A stretch of DNA of 64,000 nucleotides from Flavobacteriales bacterium. Its GTDB lineage: Bacteria; Bacteroidota; Bacteroidia; Flavobacteriales_F; PHOS-HE28. Shown one piece after another: positions 53,191-62,372 of this stretch. Position 1 is the stretch's first letter; each line of letters opens with the position of its first letter. Both the position numbers and the translations under genes were made by a program. The DNA lies in contig JAMLHB010000002.1 of the NCBI GenBank assembly GCA_023957375.1, positions 1,116,001 through 1,180,000 on the forward strand, in the 5' to 3' direction. Below the pieces are notes generated by a model. It did not search any database. It was not told where the DNA came from and was given only the letters and a program-made list of their open reading frames with translations.

Positions 53191-54384
53191 ATGGATGCCG
53201 TGCGGAACCCCTTTGCTCCCGGTGCCGGCACGCCGCCGCCCGAGCTGGCTGGCCGCGATGCCTTGCTGGAAACCGTGCGCGTGGCCGTGGAACGCGTGCG
53301 CAAGGGCAGGCCGTCCAAAAGCGTGTTGATGGTGGGCTTGCGCGGCGTGGGAAAGACCGTGCTGCTGGACCGCATGCGCGACAATGCCGAAGCGACCGGG
53401 ATCCACACCTTACGCATCGAAGCGCCGGAGAACCGCTCACTGCCGGCCATCCTGGCGCCCCAGCTTCGGTTGGCGCTCTTGCAGCTATCGCGCAACAAGC
53501 AAGCGAAGGACATTGCACAGCGCGCGCTGCGCGGCCTGGCCGGTTTCGCACGTGCGCTCAAGGTGAAGTACCAGGACATCGAGATCGCTTTCGACACGGA
53601 AGAGGAGCCGGGCCTTGCGGATAACGGCGACCTGGAGCATGACCTGCCCGCATTGCTGGAGGTGGCCGGGGAAGCGGCCAGGAAGGGAGGCACCGCCCTG
53701 GCGATGTTCATTGATGAACTGCAATATGTGGCCGAGCCGGAACTGGCAGCGTTGATCACCGCATTGCACCGCGCCGCACAGCGCCAATTGCCCGTGATGC
53801 TGGTCGGCGCGGGCCTGCCGCAATTGCGCGGCCATATGGGAAGTGCCAAATCGTATGCGGAGCGCTTGTTCGACTACCCGGAAATCGGCCCGCTGGACAA
53901 AGAGGCCGCTGAATTGGCGATCAGGAAACCGATCGAGGATGAAGGTGCGAAGATCAATGTGGACGCCTTGGCCGCCATCATCAAGGAAACCCACTGCTAT
54001 CCCTACTTCCTCCAGGAATGGGGCAAGCATGCGTGGGAGGTGGCAAAGGCTTCACCCATCACGAAAAAGGATGTACAGGAGGCCACGGTCAGCGCCCTCA
54101 CCGCCTTGGATGAAAGCTTCTTCCGTGTCCGCTTCGACCGCCTCACCCCGGCTGAAAAGGTCTACCTGCGCGCCATGGCCGAACTGGGTCCCGGGCCGCA
54201 CCGGTCCGGTGATATTTCCAACTTGCTGAAGAAGGAAGTTTCCGCATTGGGTCCGCGCCGGGCGCAGCTGATCGCGAAGGGGATGATCTGGAGCCCAAGC
54301 CACGGCGACACTGCCTTCACCGTGCCCCTGTTCGATGAATACATGAAGCGGATCATGCCAAAGTTCGACCGGCACATCGAGTGA
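53191..54384 (+). CDS. Stand-alone AAA ATPase (ORC/Cdc6-like, AAA_16 type)
   Basis: 397 residues. NPFAPGAGTPPPELAGRDAL opens the protein, with Walker A in GLRGVGKTVLLDR (about residues 48-60), Walker B in LAMFIDELQY and a sensor-like VMLVGAGLPQL. A C-terminal winged-helix-like part contains RAQLIAKGMIWSPSHGDTAF. This family is scattered across actinobacteria and proteobacteria, usually alone, which suggests transfer. No partner gene is adjacent: the interrupted membrane protein lies upstream and a gap follows. Role unknown; a DNA-related or defence role is conceivable but not shown. Confidence 0.85.
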   Translation: MDAVRNPFAPGAGTPPPELAGRDALLETVRVAVERVRKGRPSKSVLMVGLRGVGKTVLLDRMRDNAEATGIHTLRIEAPENRSLPAILAPQLRLALLQLSRNKQAKDIAQRALRGLAGFARALKVKYQDIEIAFDTEEEPGLADNGDLEHDLPALLEVAGEAARKGGTALAMFIDELQYVAEPELAALITALHRAAQRQLPVMLVGAGLPQLRGHMGSAKSYAERLFDYPEIGPLDKEAAELAIRKPIEDEGAKINVDALAAIIKETHCYPYFLQEWGKHAWEVAKASPITKKDVQEATVSALTALDESFFRVRFDRLTPAEKVYLRAMAELGPGPHRSGDISNLLKKEVSALGPRRAQLIAKGMIWSPSHGDTAFTVPLFDEYMKRIMPKFDRHIE

Positions 54385-54420
54385 TCCACCACGTTGCCGC
54401 ACGGTTGGCTGCCATCTGTT

Positions 54421-54510
54421 TGACAGGATAACAGGATGAACGCGAAGAAGGCCGCTTGTAGTAGGCTTGACACTTTGGATCCATCCTGTTCATCCTGCCC
54501 ATCCTGTCCA
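54421..54510. repeat. CAGGAT-type inverted repeat
   Basis: Left units ACAGGATAACAGGATGAAC (54423-54441) face right units GTTCATCCTGCCCATCCTG (54488-54506) in inverted orientation. Same architecture as the ACGGAT and GCGAAG repeats elsewhere in the window, with a different unit. Confidence 0.8.
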
Positions 54511-54544
54511 AAACACCTTCAGGCCCACCGAACTCCCGTCGGCC

Positions 54545-54552
54545 TATCTTTG
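54545..54552 (+). promoter_or_regulatory. TAnnTTTG -7 element driving the riboswitch and metH
   Basis: TATCTTTG, exact consensus, 21 bases before the aptamer, so the transcript begins shortly before P1. Confidence 0.65.
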
Positions 54553-54573
54553 CGCCTCGTTCTTTCCAATTGA

Positions 54574-54721
54574 GCTTATCCAGAAAGGCGGAGGGACTGG
54601 CCCTGTGAAGCCTTGGCAACCATCGTGGCGATCGCGCCAGGTGCCAAATCCAGTTGATGTTGCTCCGCCTCGTCCTTCGGCTCCGCTCAGGACATCGGCA
54701 GGCAACAACAAGAAGATGAGC
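54574..54721 (+). ncRNA. SAM-I (S-box) riboswitch
   Basis: P1 is formed by GCTTATC (54574-54580) and GATGAGC (54715-54721). The conserved core reads AGAAAGGCGGAGGGACTGGC, then CCTGTGAAGCCTTGGCAACC and GGTGCCAAATCC, all S-box hallmarks. A long P4 (GTTGC/GCAAC base) carries an extra arm. It senses S-adenosylmethionine ahead of the methionine synthase genes. The 3' P1 strand can instead pair with CTCATC in the downstream terminator, giving a classical antiterminator. Confidence 0.95.
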
Positions 54722-54758
54722 CGTGATCGAGTCCTGTGCTTCTTTGCGAAGCATTGCA

Positions 54759-54795
54759 CCTCATCCGGACCATCGGGTGGGGTTTTTTGTTTTTC
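54759..54795 (+). terminator. Intrinsic terminator of the SAM riboswitch
   Basis: CCTCATCCG (54759-54767) pairs with CGGGTGGGG (54774-54782) around GACCAT, followed directly by six T, then GTTTTTC. The 5' arm includes CTCATC (54760-54765), complementary to GATGAG of P1 (54715-54720): mutually exclusive pairings. Confidence 0.9.
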
Positions 54796-54913
54796 TGGAA
54801 ATGCGTGAAGAGGTGATGAGGAGAAGAAGTGAGGAAGCAGACTTCCTCGCCTCTTTGCTTCTTCTCTTCCTCACGCATCAAGCGACCGGGAAGCACGCAA
54901 ATACGAGTACGCA

Positions 54914-56014
54914 ATGACCGACCTCGAACGCATCGCACAACAACGCATCCTCATCCTGGACGGCGCCATGGGCACCATGATCCAGCGCCTCACGCTGCAG
55001 GAGGAGGACTTCCATCCGAAGGGCATGGAGCACCACCCTGTTCTGCTGCAAGGCAACAACGACCTGCTCTCGCTCTCGCGGCCCGAGGCCATCACGCGCA
55101 TCCACGAGCAATACCTGGAGGCCGGTGCGGACATCATCGAAACCAACACCTTCAGCGGAACCAGCATCGCGCAGGCCGAGCACAAGTGTGAGCATTTGGT
55201 GCGTGAGATCAACCTGCGCTCGGCGCAATTAGCTAAGGCCGCGTGCGAGAAGTTCACGGCAAAGGACCCGACAAAACCGCGCTTCGTGGCTGGATCCATC
55301 GGCCCCACCAACCGCACGGCCTCGCTCAGTCCGGATGTGAATGACCCTGGCTTCCGGGCTGTGAGCTTCGATGAACTCGTGACCGCCTACACCGAACAAG
55401 TGGATGCGTTGATGGAAGGCGGCGTGGACCTGCTGCTGGTGGAGACCATCTTCGACACGCTCAACGCCAAGGCCGCCTTCTACGCCATTGAGGAGGTCTT
55501 CGACAAGCGGGGCACCCGCCTGCCGCTGATGTGCAGCGTCACCATCACCGACGCCAGCGGGCGCACCCTCAGCGGCCAGACGGTGGATGCCTTCCTGATC
55601 AGTATGGGCCACGTGCCGCTCTTCAGCATCGGCCTGAACTGCGCGCTGGGCGCGGCCCAGATGCGGCCCTACCTGCAGGTGCTCGCCGAGCAGGCACCAT
55701 GTCTCGTGAGCGTGTACCCCAACGCCGGCCTGCCCGACCAAATGGGCGAGTACCGCGAAACGCCGGAGGTCACGGCCAAGCTCGTGGGCGAGTTCATGCG
55801 CGACGGCTTGGTGAACATCGTGGGCGGCTGCTGCGGGACGACGCCGGAGCATATCGCGGCGCTGGCTACCGAAGCAAAGAATTTCAAACCACGGCCATTC
55901 CCAGCATCTGTACAGCAGAATCCGCCATCTGTACAGTCGACCCATTGGGTCGACGCGACAGATGCATCCAGTGCGAACACCGCATCATCGGGGAATCTCC
56001 ACCGCCACTCATGA
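54914..56014 (+). CDS. metH: Methionine synthase, homocysteine-binding part (split MetH, N-terminal piece)
   Basis: 366 residues. Homocysteine S-methyltransferase barrel: [71 protein letters not shown] and the zinc Cys pair in [12 protein letters not shown]. After about residue 328 the tail is low complexity (Ser/Ala/Gln-rich) and encoded by a palindromic repeat; it is not part of the domain. The stop overlaps the next start in ATGA. Split metH is known in Bacteroidota, so this is probably functional. Controlled by the SAM-I riboswitch. Confidence 0.93.
   Translation: MTDLERIAQQRILILDGAMGTMIQRLTLQEEDFHPKGMEHHPVLLQGNNDLLSLSRPEAITRIHEQYLEAGADIIETNTFSGTSIAQAEHKCEHLVREINLRSAQLAKAACEKFTAKDPTKPRFVAGSIGPTNRTASLSPDVNDPGFRAVSFDELVTAYTEQVDALMEGGVDLLLVETIFDTLNAKAAFYAIEEVFDKRGTRLPLMCSVTITDASGRTLSGQTVDAFLISMGHVPLFSIGLNCALGAAQMRPYLQVLAEQAPCLVSVYPNAGLPDQMGEYRETPEVTAKLVGEFMRDGLVNIVGGCCGTTPEHIAALATEAKNFKPRPFPASVQQNPPSVQSTHWVDATDASSANTASSGNLHRHS
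55905..55964. repeat. Palindromic repeat at the metH split
   Basis: CATCTGTACAG occurs at 55905-55915 and again at 55926-55936. The second copy opens a hairpin: CATCTGT (55926-55932) with ACAGATG (55958-55964), enclosing the perfect palindrome GTCGACCCATTGGGTCGAC (55936-55954). It lies inside the coding tail of the first metH gene. Confidence 0.85.
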
Positions 56015-58746
56015 GCATCCCCACGTACTCCGGCCTGGAGCCCCTCCGCATCTTCGCGGGTTCCAACTTCATCAACATCGGTGAGCGCACCAACGTCACC
56101 GGCAGCGCGCAATTCCGGCGCTTGATCAAGGACGGCAACTACGCCGAGGCCGTGCGCGTGGCCCGCCAGCAGGTGGAGAACGGCGCGCAGATGATCGACG
56201 TGAACCTCGACGAGGGCCTCATCGACGGCGTGCAGGCCATGCGCACCTTCCTCAACCTCATCGCCGCCGAGCCCGACATCGCCCGCGTGCCCGTGATGGT
56301 GGACAGCAGCAAGTTCGCCGTGATCGAGACCGGCCTGAAATGCCTGCAGGGCAAGGGCATCGCCAACAGCATCAGCCTGAAGGAAGGGGAGGCCGAATTC
56401 CTGCACCATGCCCGCACCGTGAAGCGCCTCGGCGCCGCCGCCGTGGTGATGTGCTTCGACGAGACCGGCCAGGCCGACAGCTACGAACGGCGCATTGCCA
56501 TCGCGCAACGCGTATACGACCTGCTCACGCAGCAGGTGGGCTTCGCCCCGCACGACATCATCATCGACCCCAACATCCTCACCGTGGCCACGGGCATGAC
56601 CGAGCACGCGCGCTACGCCATCGACTACATCGCTGCGGTGAAGTGGATCAAGGAAAACCTGCCGGGCGTGCTGGTGAGCGGCGGCGTGAGCAACATCAGC
56701 TTCAGCTTCCGCGGCAACGAGCCCGTGCGCGAGGCCATGCACACGGCCTTCCTCTACCACGCCATCCAGGCCGGCATGGACATGGGCATCGTGAACGCAG
56801 GGCAGATCGGCGTGTACGACGAGATCCCCAAGGAACTGCTGGAACACGTGGAGGACGTACTCTTCGACCGCCGGCCCGATGCCACCGAACGCTTGGTGAC
56901 GCTCGCGGAAAGCTACCGGGGCGACGGCAAGCAGGCCAAGGTGCAGGACCTCGCCTGGCGCAAGGAACCCGTGAACGAGCGCCTGCGCCACGCACTGGTG
57001 CACGGCATCACCGACTTCATCGAGGAGGACACCGAGGAATCGCGCAAGAGCCTGCTGGACCCCGTGAAGGTGATCGAAGGGCCGCTGATGGCCGGCATGA
57101 CCGTGGTGGGCGACCTCTTCGGGGCGGGGAAAATGTTCCTGCCGCAGGTGGTGAAGAGCGCCCGCGTGATGAAGAAGGCCGTGGCCTACTTGGAGCCGTT
57201 CCTGGAGGATTACAAGAAGAACAACCCCGCGGAAACGGAGGTGTTGAAGGACAGCTTCGGTGTGCCCATACAAACCACGCGGGACGACGGCCCAAAGAAG
57301 GTGCTGTTGGCCACCGTGAAGGGGGACGTGCATGACATCGGCAAGAACATCGTGGGCGTGATCCTGGCCTGCAACGGCTGGCAGGTGATCGACCTCGGCG
57401 TGATGGTCCACAGCGCCACCATCCTGAAGACCGCGCGCGAAATGAAGGTGGACGTGATCGGCCTCAGCGGATTGATCACGCCCTCGCTGGATGAGATGGC
57501 CAGCGTGGCCAAGGACATGGAGCGCGAAGGCTTTGAGCTGCCGCTGCTGATCGGCGGCGCCACCACCAGCCGCGTGCATACCGCCGTACGCATCGCGCCG
57601 CATTACAGCAAGCCCGTGGTCCACATCATCGATGCCAGCCGCTGCGTGCCCGCCGTGAGCGAGCTGCTCAGTCCCGCCACGCACGATGCCTACGTGAAGC
57701 GCATCGCGGAGGAGTACGAGACCGTGCGCGAGCACTACGCCAATTCGCAGCGCGAAAAGGAGATCATCCCCATCGCCGAAGCGCGCGAAAAGCACTTCAG
57801 CATCGACTGGGAAGCCGAGCCGCCGGTGGCACCGCGCAGCACCGGCCTCTTCACGTTCCGCAACTTCCCGCTCGCGGACCTGATACCATACCTCGACTGG
57901 ACGCCCTTCTTCCAGGCGTGGGAGTTGGCGGGCAAGTATCCGAAGATCCTCACCGACCCCGTGGTGGGCGCCGAAGCCTCCAAGCTCCACGCCGATGCCG
58001 TGAAGCTGCTGGACCGCATCGTGAAGGAGCGCTGGTTCACCGCACACGGCGTGGTGGGCATCTGGCCGGCCAACGCCATCGGCGACGACATCGAGGTGTA
58101 CAAGGATGAAAAGCGCAAAGAGGTGATCGGCACCTTCCACACCCTGCGCCAGCAATCGAAAAAGGCACCGGGCGTGCCCTACACGGGCAATGCGGATTTC
58201 ATCGCGCCAAAGGGCAGCGGCGTGCCGGACTGGATCGGGGCCTTTGCCGTCACCACGGGCCATGGCGTGGAGGAGAAGGCGCAGGAGCTGGAAGCAGCCG
58301 GCGACGATTACGGGGCCATCATGTGCAAGGCCTTGGGCGATCGCTTGGCCGAGGCCTTTGCCGAGAAGATGCACGAAACGGTGCGCAAGGAACTGTGGGG
58401 CTACGCGCACACCGAGGCACTCAGTAACGAAGAGCTCATCAAGGAAAAGTACGAAGGCGTGCGGCCGGCCGCCGGCTATCCCGCTTGCCCGGACCACACC
58501 GAGAAGCCGGAGATCTTCCGCCTGCTGGACGCCACCAAGCATACGGGCATCGAGCTCACCGAGGGCCTGGCCATGTACCCCACGGCTGCGGTGAGCGGCT
58601 GGTACTTCGCCCATCCGCGCAGCAAGTACTTCGGCGTGGGCCGGGTGGGGAAGGACCAGATCGGGGATCTGGCGCGGCGCAAGGGGCAGACCACGGAATG
58701 GATGGAGCATTGGCTGGGGAGTAACCTCAGCTACACGCCTGCGTAG
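56011..58746 (+). CDS. metH: Methionine synthase, folate/cobalamin/activation part (split MetH, C-terminal piece)
   Basis: 911 residues from ATG 56011. Pterin-binding barrel ([33 protein letters not shown]), cobalamin cap and binding domain with the lower-ligand His motif [14 protein letters not shown] plus [13 protein letters not shown] and [12 protein letters not shown], and a C-terminal activation domain ([31 protein letters not shown]). With the upstream piece it transfers methyl from methyltetrahydrofolate to homocysteine through cobalamin. The start is set by homology and the ATGA overlap; a longer upstream frame antisense-like to domain 1 is rejected. Confidence 0.95.
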   Translation: MSIPTYSGLEPLRIFAGSNFINIGERTNVTGSAQFRRLIKDGNYAEAVRVARQQVENGAQMIDVNLDEGLIDGVQAMRTFLNLIAAEPDIARVPVMVDSSKFAVIETGLKCLQGKGIANSISLKEGEAEFLHHARTVKRLGAAAVVMCFDETGQADSYERRIAIAQRVYDLLTQQVGFAPHDIIIDPNILTVATGMTEHARYAIDYIAAVKWIKENLPGVLVSGGVSNISFSFRGNEPVREAMHTAFLYHAIQAGMDMGIVNAGQIGVYDEIPKELLEHVEDVLFDRRPDATERLVTLAESYRGDGKQAKVQDLAWRKEPVNERLRHALVHGITDFIEEDTEESRKSLLDPVKVIEGPLMAGMTVVGDLFGAGKMFLPQVVKSARVMKKAVAYLEPFLEDYKKNNPAETEVLKDSFGVPIQTTRDDGPKKVLLATVKGDVHDIGKNIVGVILACNGWQVIDLGVMVHSATILKTAREMKVDVIGLSGLITPSLDEMASVAKDMEREGFELPLLIGGATTSRVHTAVRIAPHYSKPVVHIIDASRCVPAVSELLSPATHDAYVKRIAEEYETVREHYANSQREKEIIPIAEAREKHFSIDWEAEPPVAPRSTGLFTFRNFPLADLIPYLDWTPFFQAWELAGKYPKILTDPVVGAEASKLHADAVKLLDRIVKERWFTAHGVVGIWPANAIGDDIEVYKDEKRKEVIGTFHTLRQQSKKAPGVPYTGNADFIAPKGSGVPDWIGAFAVTTGHGVEEKAQELEAAGDDYGAIMCKALGDRLAEAFAEKMHETVRKELWGYAHTEALSNEELIKEKYEGVRPAAGYPACPDHTEKPEIFRLLDATKHTGIELTEGLAMYPTAAVSGWYFAHPRSKYFGVGRVGKDQIGDLARRKGQTTEWMEHWLGSNLSYTPA

Positions 58747-58769
58747 GAAGGGAGCCAAATCTCCCCCCG

Positions 58770-60044
58770 GTGCGAAGGATATTCGAAATTCAACTCGTGA
58801 TCATTGCTGTGGCGTGGCCTGCATCGATGGCGTGGAGCCAATCCCGCCCCGCAGACCCAGGTGATTGTTTGGACGCCATCCACATCAAGGACTCCATCGT
58901 GGTGTGTGAGCGCCCCGGGCGCGGCTTTGGCAATGTGCTGGAGGTGAAGGAGAATCCGCCAGCCGACCTGAAGTGGCTTGAGCGTGAGCACCATTCCGCA
59001 TGGTTCCTGTTCCGCTCACCCGCGAAAACGACGCTCACCTTTGACATCATCCCGAGCGACCCGGCGGACGATATCGATTTTCTGCTTTTCCCGGGCAACA
59101 TCCCTGATGTTTGCCGAAAGATCCCCACCAAGGAGGTGGAGCCGGTCCGCAGCAACATTTCACGCAATGATCCGGCCATGAACTCCATGTGCGGATTGAG
59201 CAAGGATGCCACGGAGGATTACGTGCGCTCCGGGGTGGGCAGCTCCTACAGCCGGGCCATTGACGTGGAAGAGGGCGACCTCTACTACTTGCTGGTGGAT
59301 TATCCCCAACGGCCCAGAGCGGGCTTTACCGTCCATTTCCATTACGACCCGCCGCCGCCCCTGCCCCCGGTGAAGGAGCTGCCGCAGACCTTGGTGGTGG
59401 AGGTGGCTGATGGGGTTACGGGTGCACCATTGGAGGCTTCGCTTTCGGTGGAGGGCATGGTGTTCGACTCCATCGTGCAGGCTAAGGGAGCGAGCCGATA
59501 TGAGTTCAAAATGGACAACTACCGCAACCTGCGGATCAATTGCCTGCGGAAGGGGTACATGTTCCTCTCGGAACGTGTGAAGGCCAGTGGCGATACCGAG
59601 GTGAAGGTGCAATTGAAGCTCATGCCCATCGCCCCCGGTGCAAAGGTGGCTCTGGACGATATCCGCTTCGTTGGCAACGACAGCAAGGTGATGCGCAACT
59701 CCGAAGGGTCGCTGTACATGCTGCTGCACTTCATGGAACAGAACGCCACGGCCCGGATCGAGATCCAAGGGCATGTGAACGGCCCCTCGGTGAAAAAGAG
59801 CCTGAACACCGAACTGGTGGAGTTGAGCGCCGAGCGCGCCCAAACCGTGTTCAACTTCCTGCTGGTGAACGATGTGGACCCGGCCCGGATGGGCTACGTC
59901 GGGTTGGGGAACAGCGAGATGCTGTATCCGAACCCCAAAAACAAGGCAGAGAGCGATGCGAACCGGCGGGTAGAGGTACGCATCACCAGCTACGATGAGC
60001 TTGCCACGCCATCCGGCCCCGCATCAGGCCGCCCATCCCATTGA
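58770..60044 (+). CDS. OmpA-family outer membrane protein
   Basis: 424 residues, GTG start. Signal peptide (IIAVAWPASMAWSQ), a beta-sandwich region of about 170 residues with several cysteines, a Pro-rich hinge (YDPPPPLPPVKELPQ), a carboxypeptidase-regulatory-like domain, and a C-terminal OmpA peptidoglycan-binding domain (ARIEIQGHVNG ... LSAERAQTVFNFLL ... ANRRVEVRI). It probably anchors the outer membrane to the cell wall. The N-terminal part is unassigned. No ATG fits the signal peptide better than the GTG. Confidence 0.85.
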   Translation: MRRIFEIQLVIIAVAWPASMAWSQSRPADPGDCLDAIHIKDSIVVCERPGRGFGNVLEVKENPPADLKWLEREHHSAWFLFRSPAKTTLTFDIIPSDPADDIDFLLFPGNIPDVCRKIPTKEVEPVRSNISRNDPAMNSMCGLSKDATEDYVRSGVGSSYSRAIDVEEGDLYYLLVDYPQRPRAGFTVHFHYDPPPPLPPVKELPQTLVVEVADGVTGAPLEASLSVEGMVFDSIVQAKGASRYEFKMDNYRNLRINCLRKGYMFLSERVKASGDTEVKVQLKLMPIAPGAKVALDDIRFVGNDSKVMRNSEGSLYMLLHFMEQNATARIEIQGHVNGPSVKKSLNTELVELSAERAQTVFNFLLVNDVDPARMGYVGLGNSEMLYPNPKNKAESDANRRVEVRITSYDELATPSGPASGRPSH

Positions 60045-60069
60045 TCCAAGGCCCACGTGGGGCCGCCCT

Positions 60070-60077
60070 TAGTTTTG
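60070..60077 (+). promoter_or_regulatory. TAnnTTTG -7 element before the TolC-like gene
   Basis: TAGTTTTG, exact consensus, 29 bases before the ATG at 60107 and just after the OmpA-family stop. Confidence 0.55.
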
Positions 60078-60106
60078 TGCGGCAAGCCCAAGCTCTGCCA
60101 CACCGG

Positions 60107-61525
60107 ATGCGGCCCGCCCTGTTATTCCTTTCCACCACCCTTGCCGTTGCTGCGGCCGGGCAACAGCCATGGTCGTTGGAGCAATGCCTGCAACGGGCCC
60201 AAGAAAGAAACTTGGACTTGCGCAATGCCGGTTTGGAGGCCGACCTGGCGGACAGGGCCCATGAACAGGCCTACTGGTCCTTCCTGCCCAACCTCAACGG
60301 CGCGGCTACGCATGGCTATAATTGGGGGAAAACCATCGACCAGTACACCAACACCTTCGCCACGGACCGGGTGCGCACCAACAACTTCTACCTCAGCAGC
60401 GATGTGGCGCTCTTCCAAGGCTTGCGCAAGCAGCATACACTGAAGCAGACGGCCCTTGACCAGCACGCTGCGGAGAAAGGGTTGGAAGCCGCGCGCAACG
60501 ACGTCAGCATCGCCGTGGTACGGGCCTTCTTGGACCTCGCCGGGCTGAATGAACAGGTTGTTGCCGCCGAAACGCAGGCACAAGCCACCAAGGACCAGGA
60601 AACCACCACCCAAGCCTTGTACGAAGCCGGGCGCTTGGCCCGGGCAGACCTGCTGGACATCCAAGCCCAGCTGGCTCAGGACCAATACACGGTGGAGAAC
60701 CTGGAGATACAGGCCGACAAGGCCAGGCTCACCCTGGCACAACTGATGTTCCTGGGACCGGAGGAGATCGCCTCCTTCCGGATAGCGGCACCGTCCATTG
60801 GCGAGCTGGCCATTGCCGAGCCTACGGCCACCGTGCCGGAGGTACTGGCCAAGGTGATAGCCTCCAATCCGGCCTATGCCCAAGCGGAACTAAGCCTGCA
60901 AAGCGCGGACCGCGGCATCGCCGTTGCGCGCTCCAACGCCTTGCCGTCCCTGTCCTTCAATGCATCGTTGGGCACGGGTTATTCGGGAAGGAATTACGAA
61001 GCCGTGGGCGCGCCGGTACCGAACGGCCAATACCTGATCGGGGCCACACAGGGCGGCGAGGCCGTGTATGCGCCGAACTACACGCAGAACACCCGGGTCA
61101 AATCACTTTCCCAACAGCTGAACGACAACCTGAACGAATCCGTGGGCTTTACCCTCAGCGTGCCCATCTTCAACAACATGGCCAACAAGTACACGGTGGA
61201 CAGGGCCCGCATCCAATACGAACAAGCCAAGACCAATTTGGACAAGCGGCACAACGCCCTGCAAGTGGACGTGCAAAACGCATTGACGGCCCAGCGCGGG
61301 GCCTACCGCCAATACATCAGCGCCAAGCTCGCCGTGGACGCTGCCGAGGAATCGGTGCGCATGGCCAATGAACGCTATGCCCAGCGTGCCATCACTGTCA
61401 CGGACCTCAATGTCGCCAAGGCCCGTCTGCAGAACAGCACTTCGCAGCTGATCAATGCCAAGTACAGCTACCTCATGGCGGAGAAGGCCCTGGACATCCT
61501 CCAAGGGCTGCCGGTGGCGCTCTGA
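60107..61525 (+). CDS. TolC-family outer membrane efflux protein
   Basis: 472 residues. Signal peptide MRPALLFLSTTLAVAAAGQQ, then long amphipathic helices with the internal duplication typical of TolC trimers (LEQCLQRAQERNLDLRNAGL at the start; AEESVRMANERYAQRAITVT near the end). It forms the outer membrane channel of an export system, but no pump or adaptor gene is adjacent. ATG 60107 is chosen for the signal peptide; a TTG at 60041 overlaps the previous stop. tsaB starts 2 bases after the stop. Confidence 0.93.
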   Translation: MRPALLFLSTTLAVAAAGQQPWSLEQCLQRAQERNLDLRNAGLEADLADRAHEQAYWSFLPNLNGAATHGYNWGKTIDQYTNTFATDRVRTNNFYLSSDVALFQGLRKQHTLKQTALDQHAAEKGLEAARNDVSIAVVRAFLDLAGLNEQVVAAETQAQATKDQETTTQALYEAGRLARADLLDIQAQLAQDQYTVENLEIQADKARLTLAQLMFLGPEEIASFRIAAPSIGELAIAEPTATVPEVLAKVIASNPAYAQAELSLQSADRGIAVARSNALPSLSFNASLGTGYSGRNYEAVGAPVPNGQYLIGATQGGEAVYAPNYTQNTRVKSLSQQLNDNLNESVGFTLSVPIFNNMANKYTVDRARIQYEQAKTNLDKRHNALQVDVQNALTAQRGAYRQYISAKLAVDAAEESVRMANERYAQRAITVTDLNVAKARLQNSTSQLINAKYSYLMAEKALDILQGLPVAL

Positions 61526-61527
61526 CC

Positions 61528-62235
61528 ATGGCACTGGTGCTTTCCTTTGATACCGCCACGCCCCACCTGGCGGTGGTGCTTGCCATGGACGGCCGCCCGA
61601 TAGCCTGGCGGGAGGACGCCACCAAGGCGCTTTCCCATGCGGAAAGGCTGAACGTCTTTCTTGCCGAAGTCATGCAGGACGGCGGGCACAAACTGGAGGA
61701 CCTGGATGCCGTGGCCGTAGGCACCGGGCCCGGCTCCTATACCGGCCTGCGCATTGGCCTGTCCGCGGCCAAGGGACTCTGCTTCGCCTTGGACAAGCCG
61801 CTGATCGGCATGGGCACCTTGGAGGTGCTGGTAGCCGAGAAGCTTGCCGCCGGTCCACCTGAGGAAGGGGCGGTGTTGATGCCCATGGTGGACGCGCGGC
61901 GGATGGAGGTGTACACGCGGCCCTTTTCCCCTGCCGGGGAACCCGGTGGAGCCACGGCTCCCTTGGTGCTGGACATGGCCTGGTGCGAAACTCGGAAAGG
62001 CGGGGGACCCACCGTGGTGTTCGGGGATGGGGCGGACAAGGCCGCCCAGTTGTGGCAAGCGGCCCCTTGGATCGAGCACCAGCAAGGCATCCGGCCCGGG
62101 GTGAACGGCTTGGCCCGGTGCGCCCATCGGCACTTCCTGCTGGGCAGGTTCAGCGACTTGGCTTATTTGGTGCCCGAATACGGCAAGCCGGCCAACGTGG
62201 CCCAGCAACGGGGGCGGGGAAGCGGAACTCCCTGA
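61528..62235 (+). CDS. tsaB: TsaB, tRNA threonylcarbamoyladenosine synthesis protein
   Basis: 235 residues of the ASKHA fold. VLSFDTATPHLAVVLAMDGR at the N-terminus and AVAVGTGPGSYTGLRIGLSAAKGL are TsaB signatures. It helps TsaD make the t6A37 modification of tRNAs reading ANN codons. It directly follows the TolC-like gene (2 bases). CAACAA/TTGTTG at 62287-62302 after the stop is a weak terminator candidate. Confidence 0.95.
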   Translation: MALVLSFDTATPHLAVVLAMDGRPIAWREDATKALSHAERLNVFLAEVMQDGGHKLEDLDAVAVGTGPGSYTGLRIGLSAAKGLCFALDKPLIGMGTLEVLVAEKLAAGPPEEGAVLMPMVDARRMEVYTRPFSPAGEPGGATAPLVLDMAWCETRKGGGPTVVFGDGADKAAQLWQAAPWIEHQQGIRPGVNGLARCAHRHFLLGRFSDLAYLVPEYGKPANVAQQRGRGSGTP

Positions 62236-62372
62236 CGGGCAACCGGCCGCCGCGGTCGGCTAGGGCAGCCTTATTTCAGGTTCCTTCAACAACGCATTGT
62301 TGGTTTTCACGAAGATGGCATTACCTTCGCGCCCCCTAAGTAGGGAACATCTCATCTAATACCCCCACGACC

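Larger units (their letters stand above)
54385..54913. other. 529-base non-coding stretch: repeat, promoter, riboswitch and a second long hairpin
   Basis: No gene. It contains the CAGGAT-type inverted repeat (54421-54510), a -7 element (54545-54552), a SAM-I riboswitch (54574-54721) and its terminator (54759-54795). At about 54805-54886 is a purine/pyrimidine-rich imperfect hairpin (GAGAAGAAG/CTTCTTCTC and GAGGAAG/CTTCCTC stems) just before metH. Confidence 0.85.

Noticed and set aside
54914-58746. metH as a frameshifted pseudogene
   Set aside because: Both pieces keep intact domains, the junction is a clean ATGA overlap between domains, a riboswitch controls them, and split metH occurs in other Bacteroidota.
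55669-58758. Very long open frame (about 1029 codons) antisense to metH
   Set aside because: It mirrors the metH coding frame in a GC-rich gene, is rich in His/Ala/Gly/Val without domain character, and metH itself is certain. The same applies to long antisense frames over actB, sprA and the TonB receptor gene.
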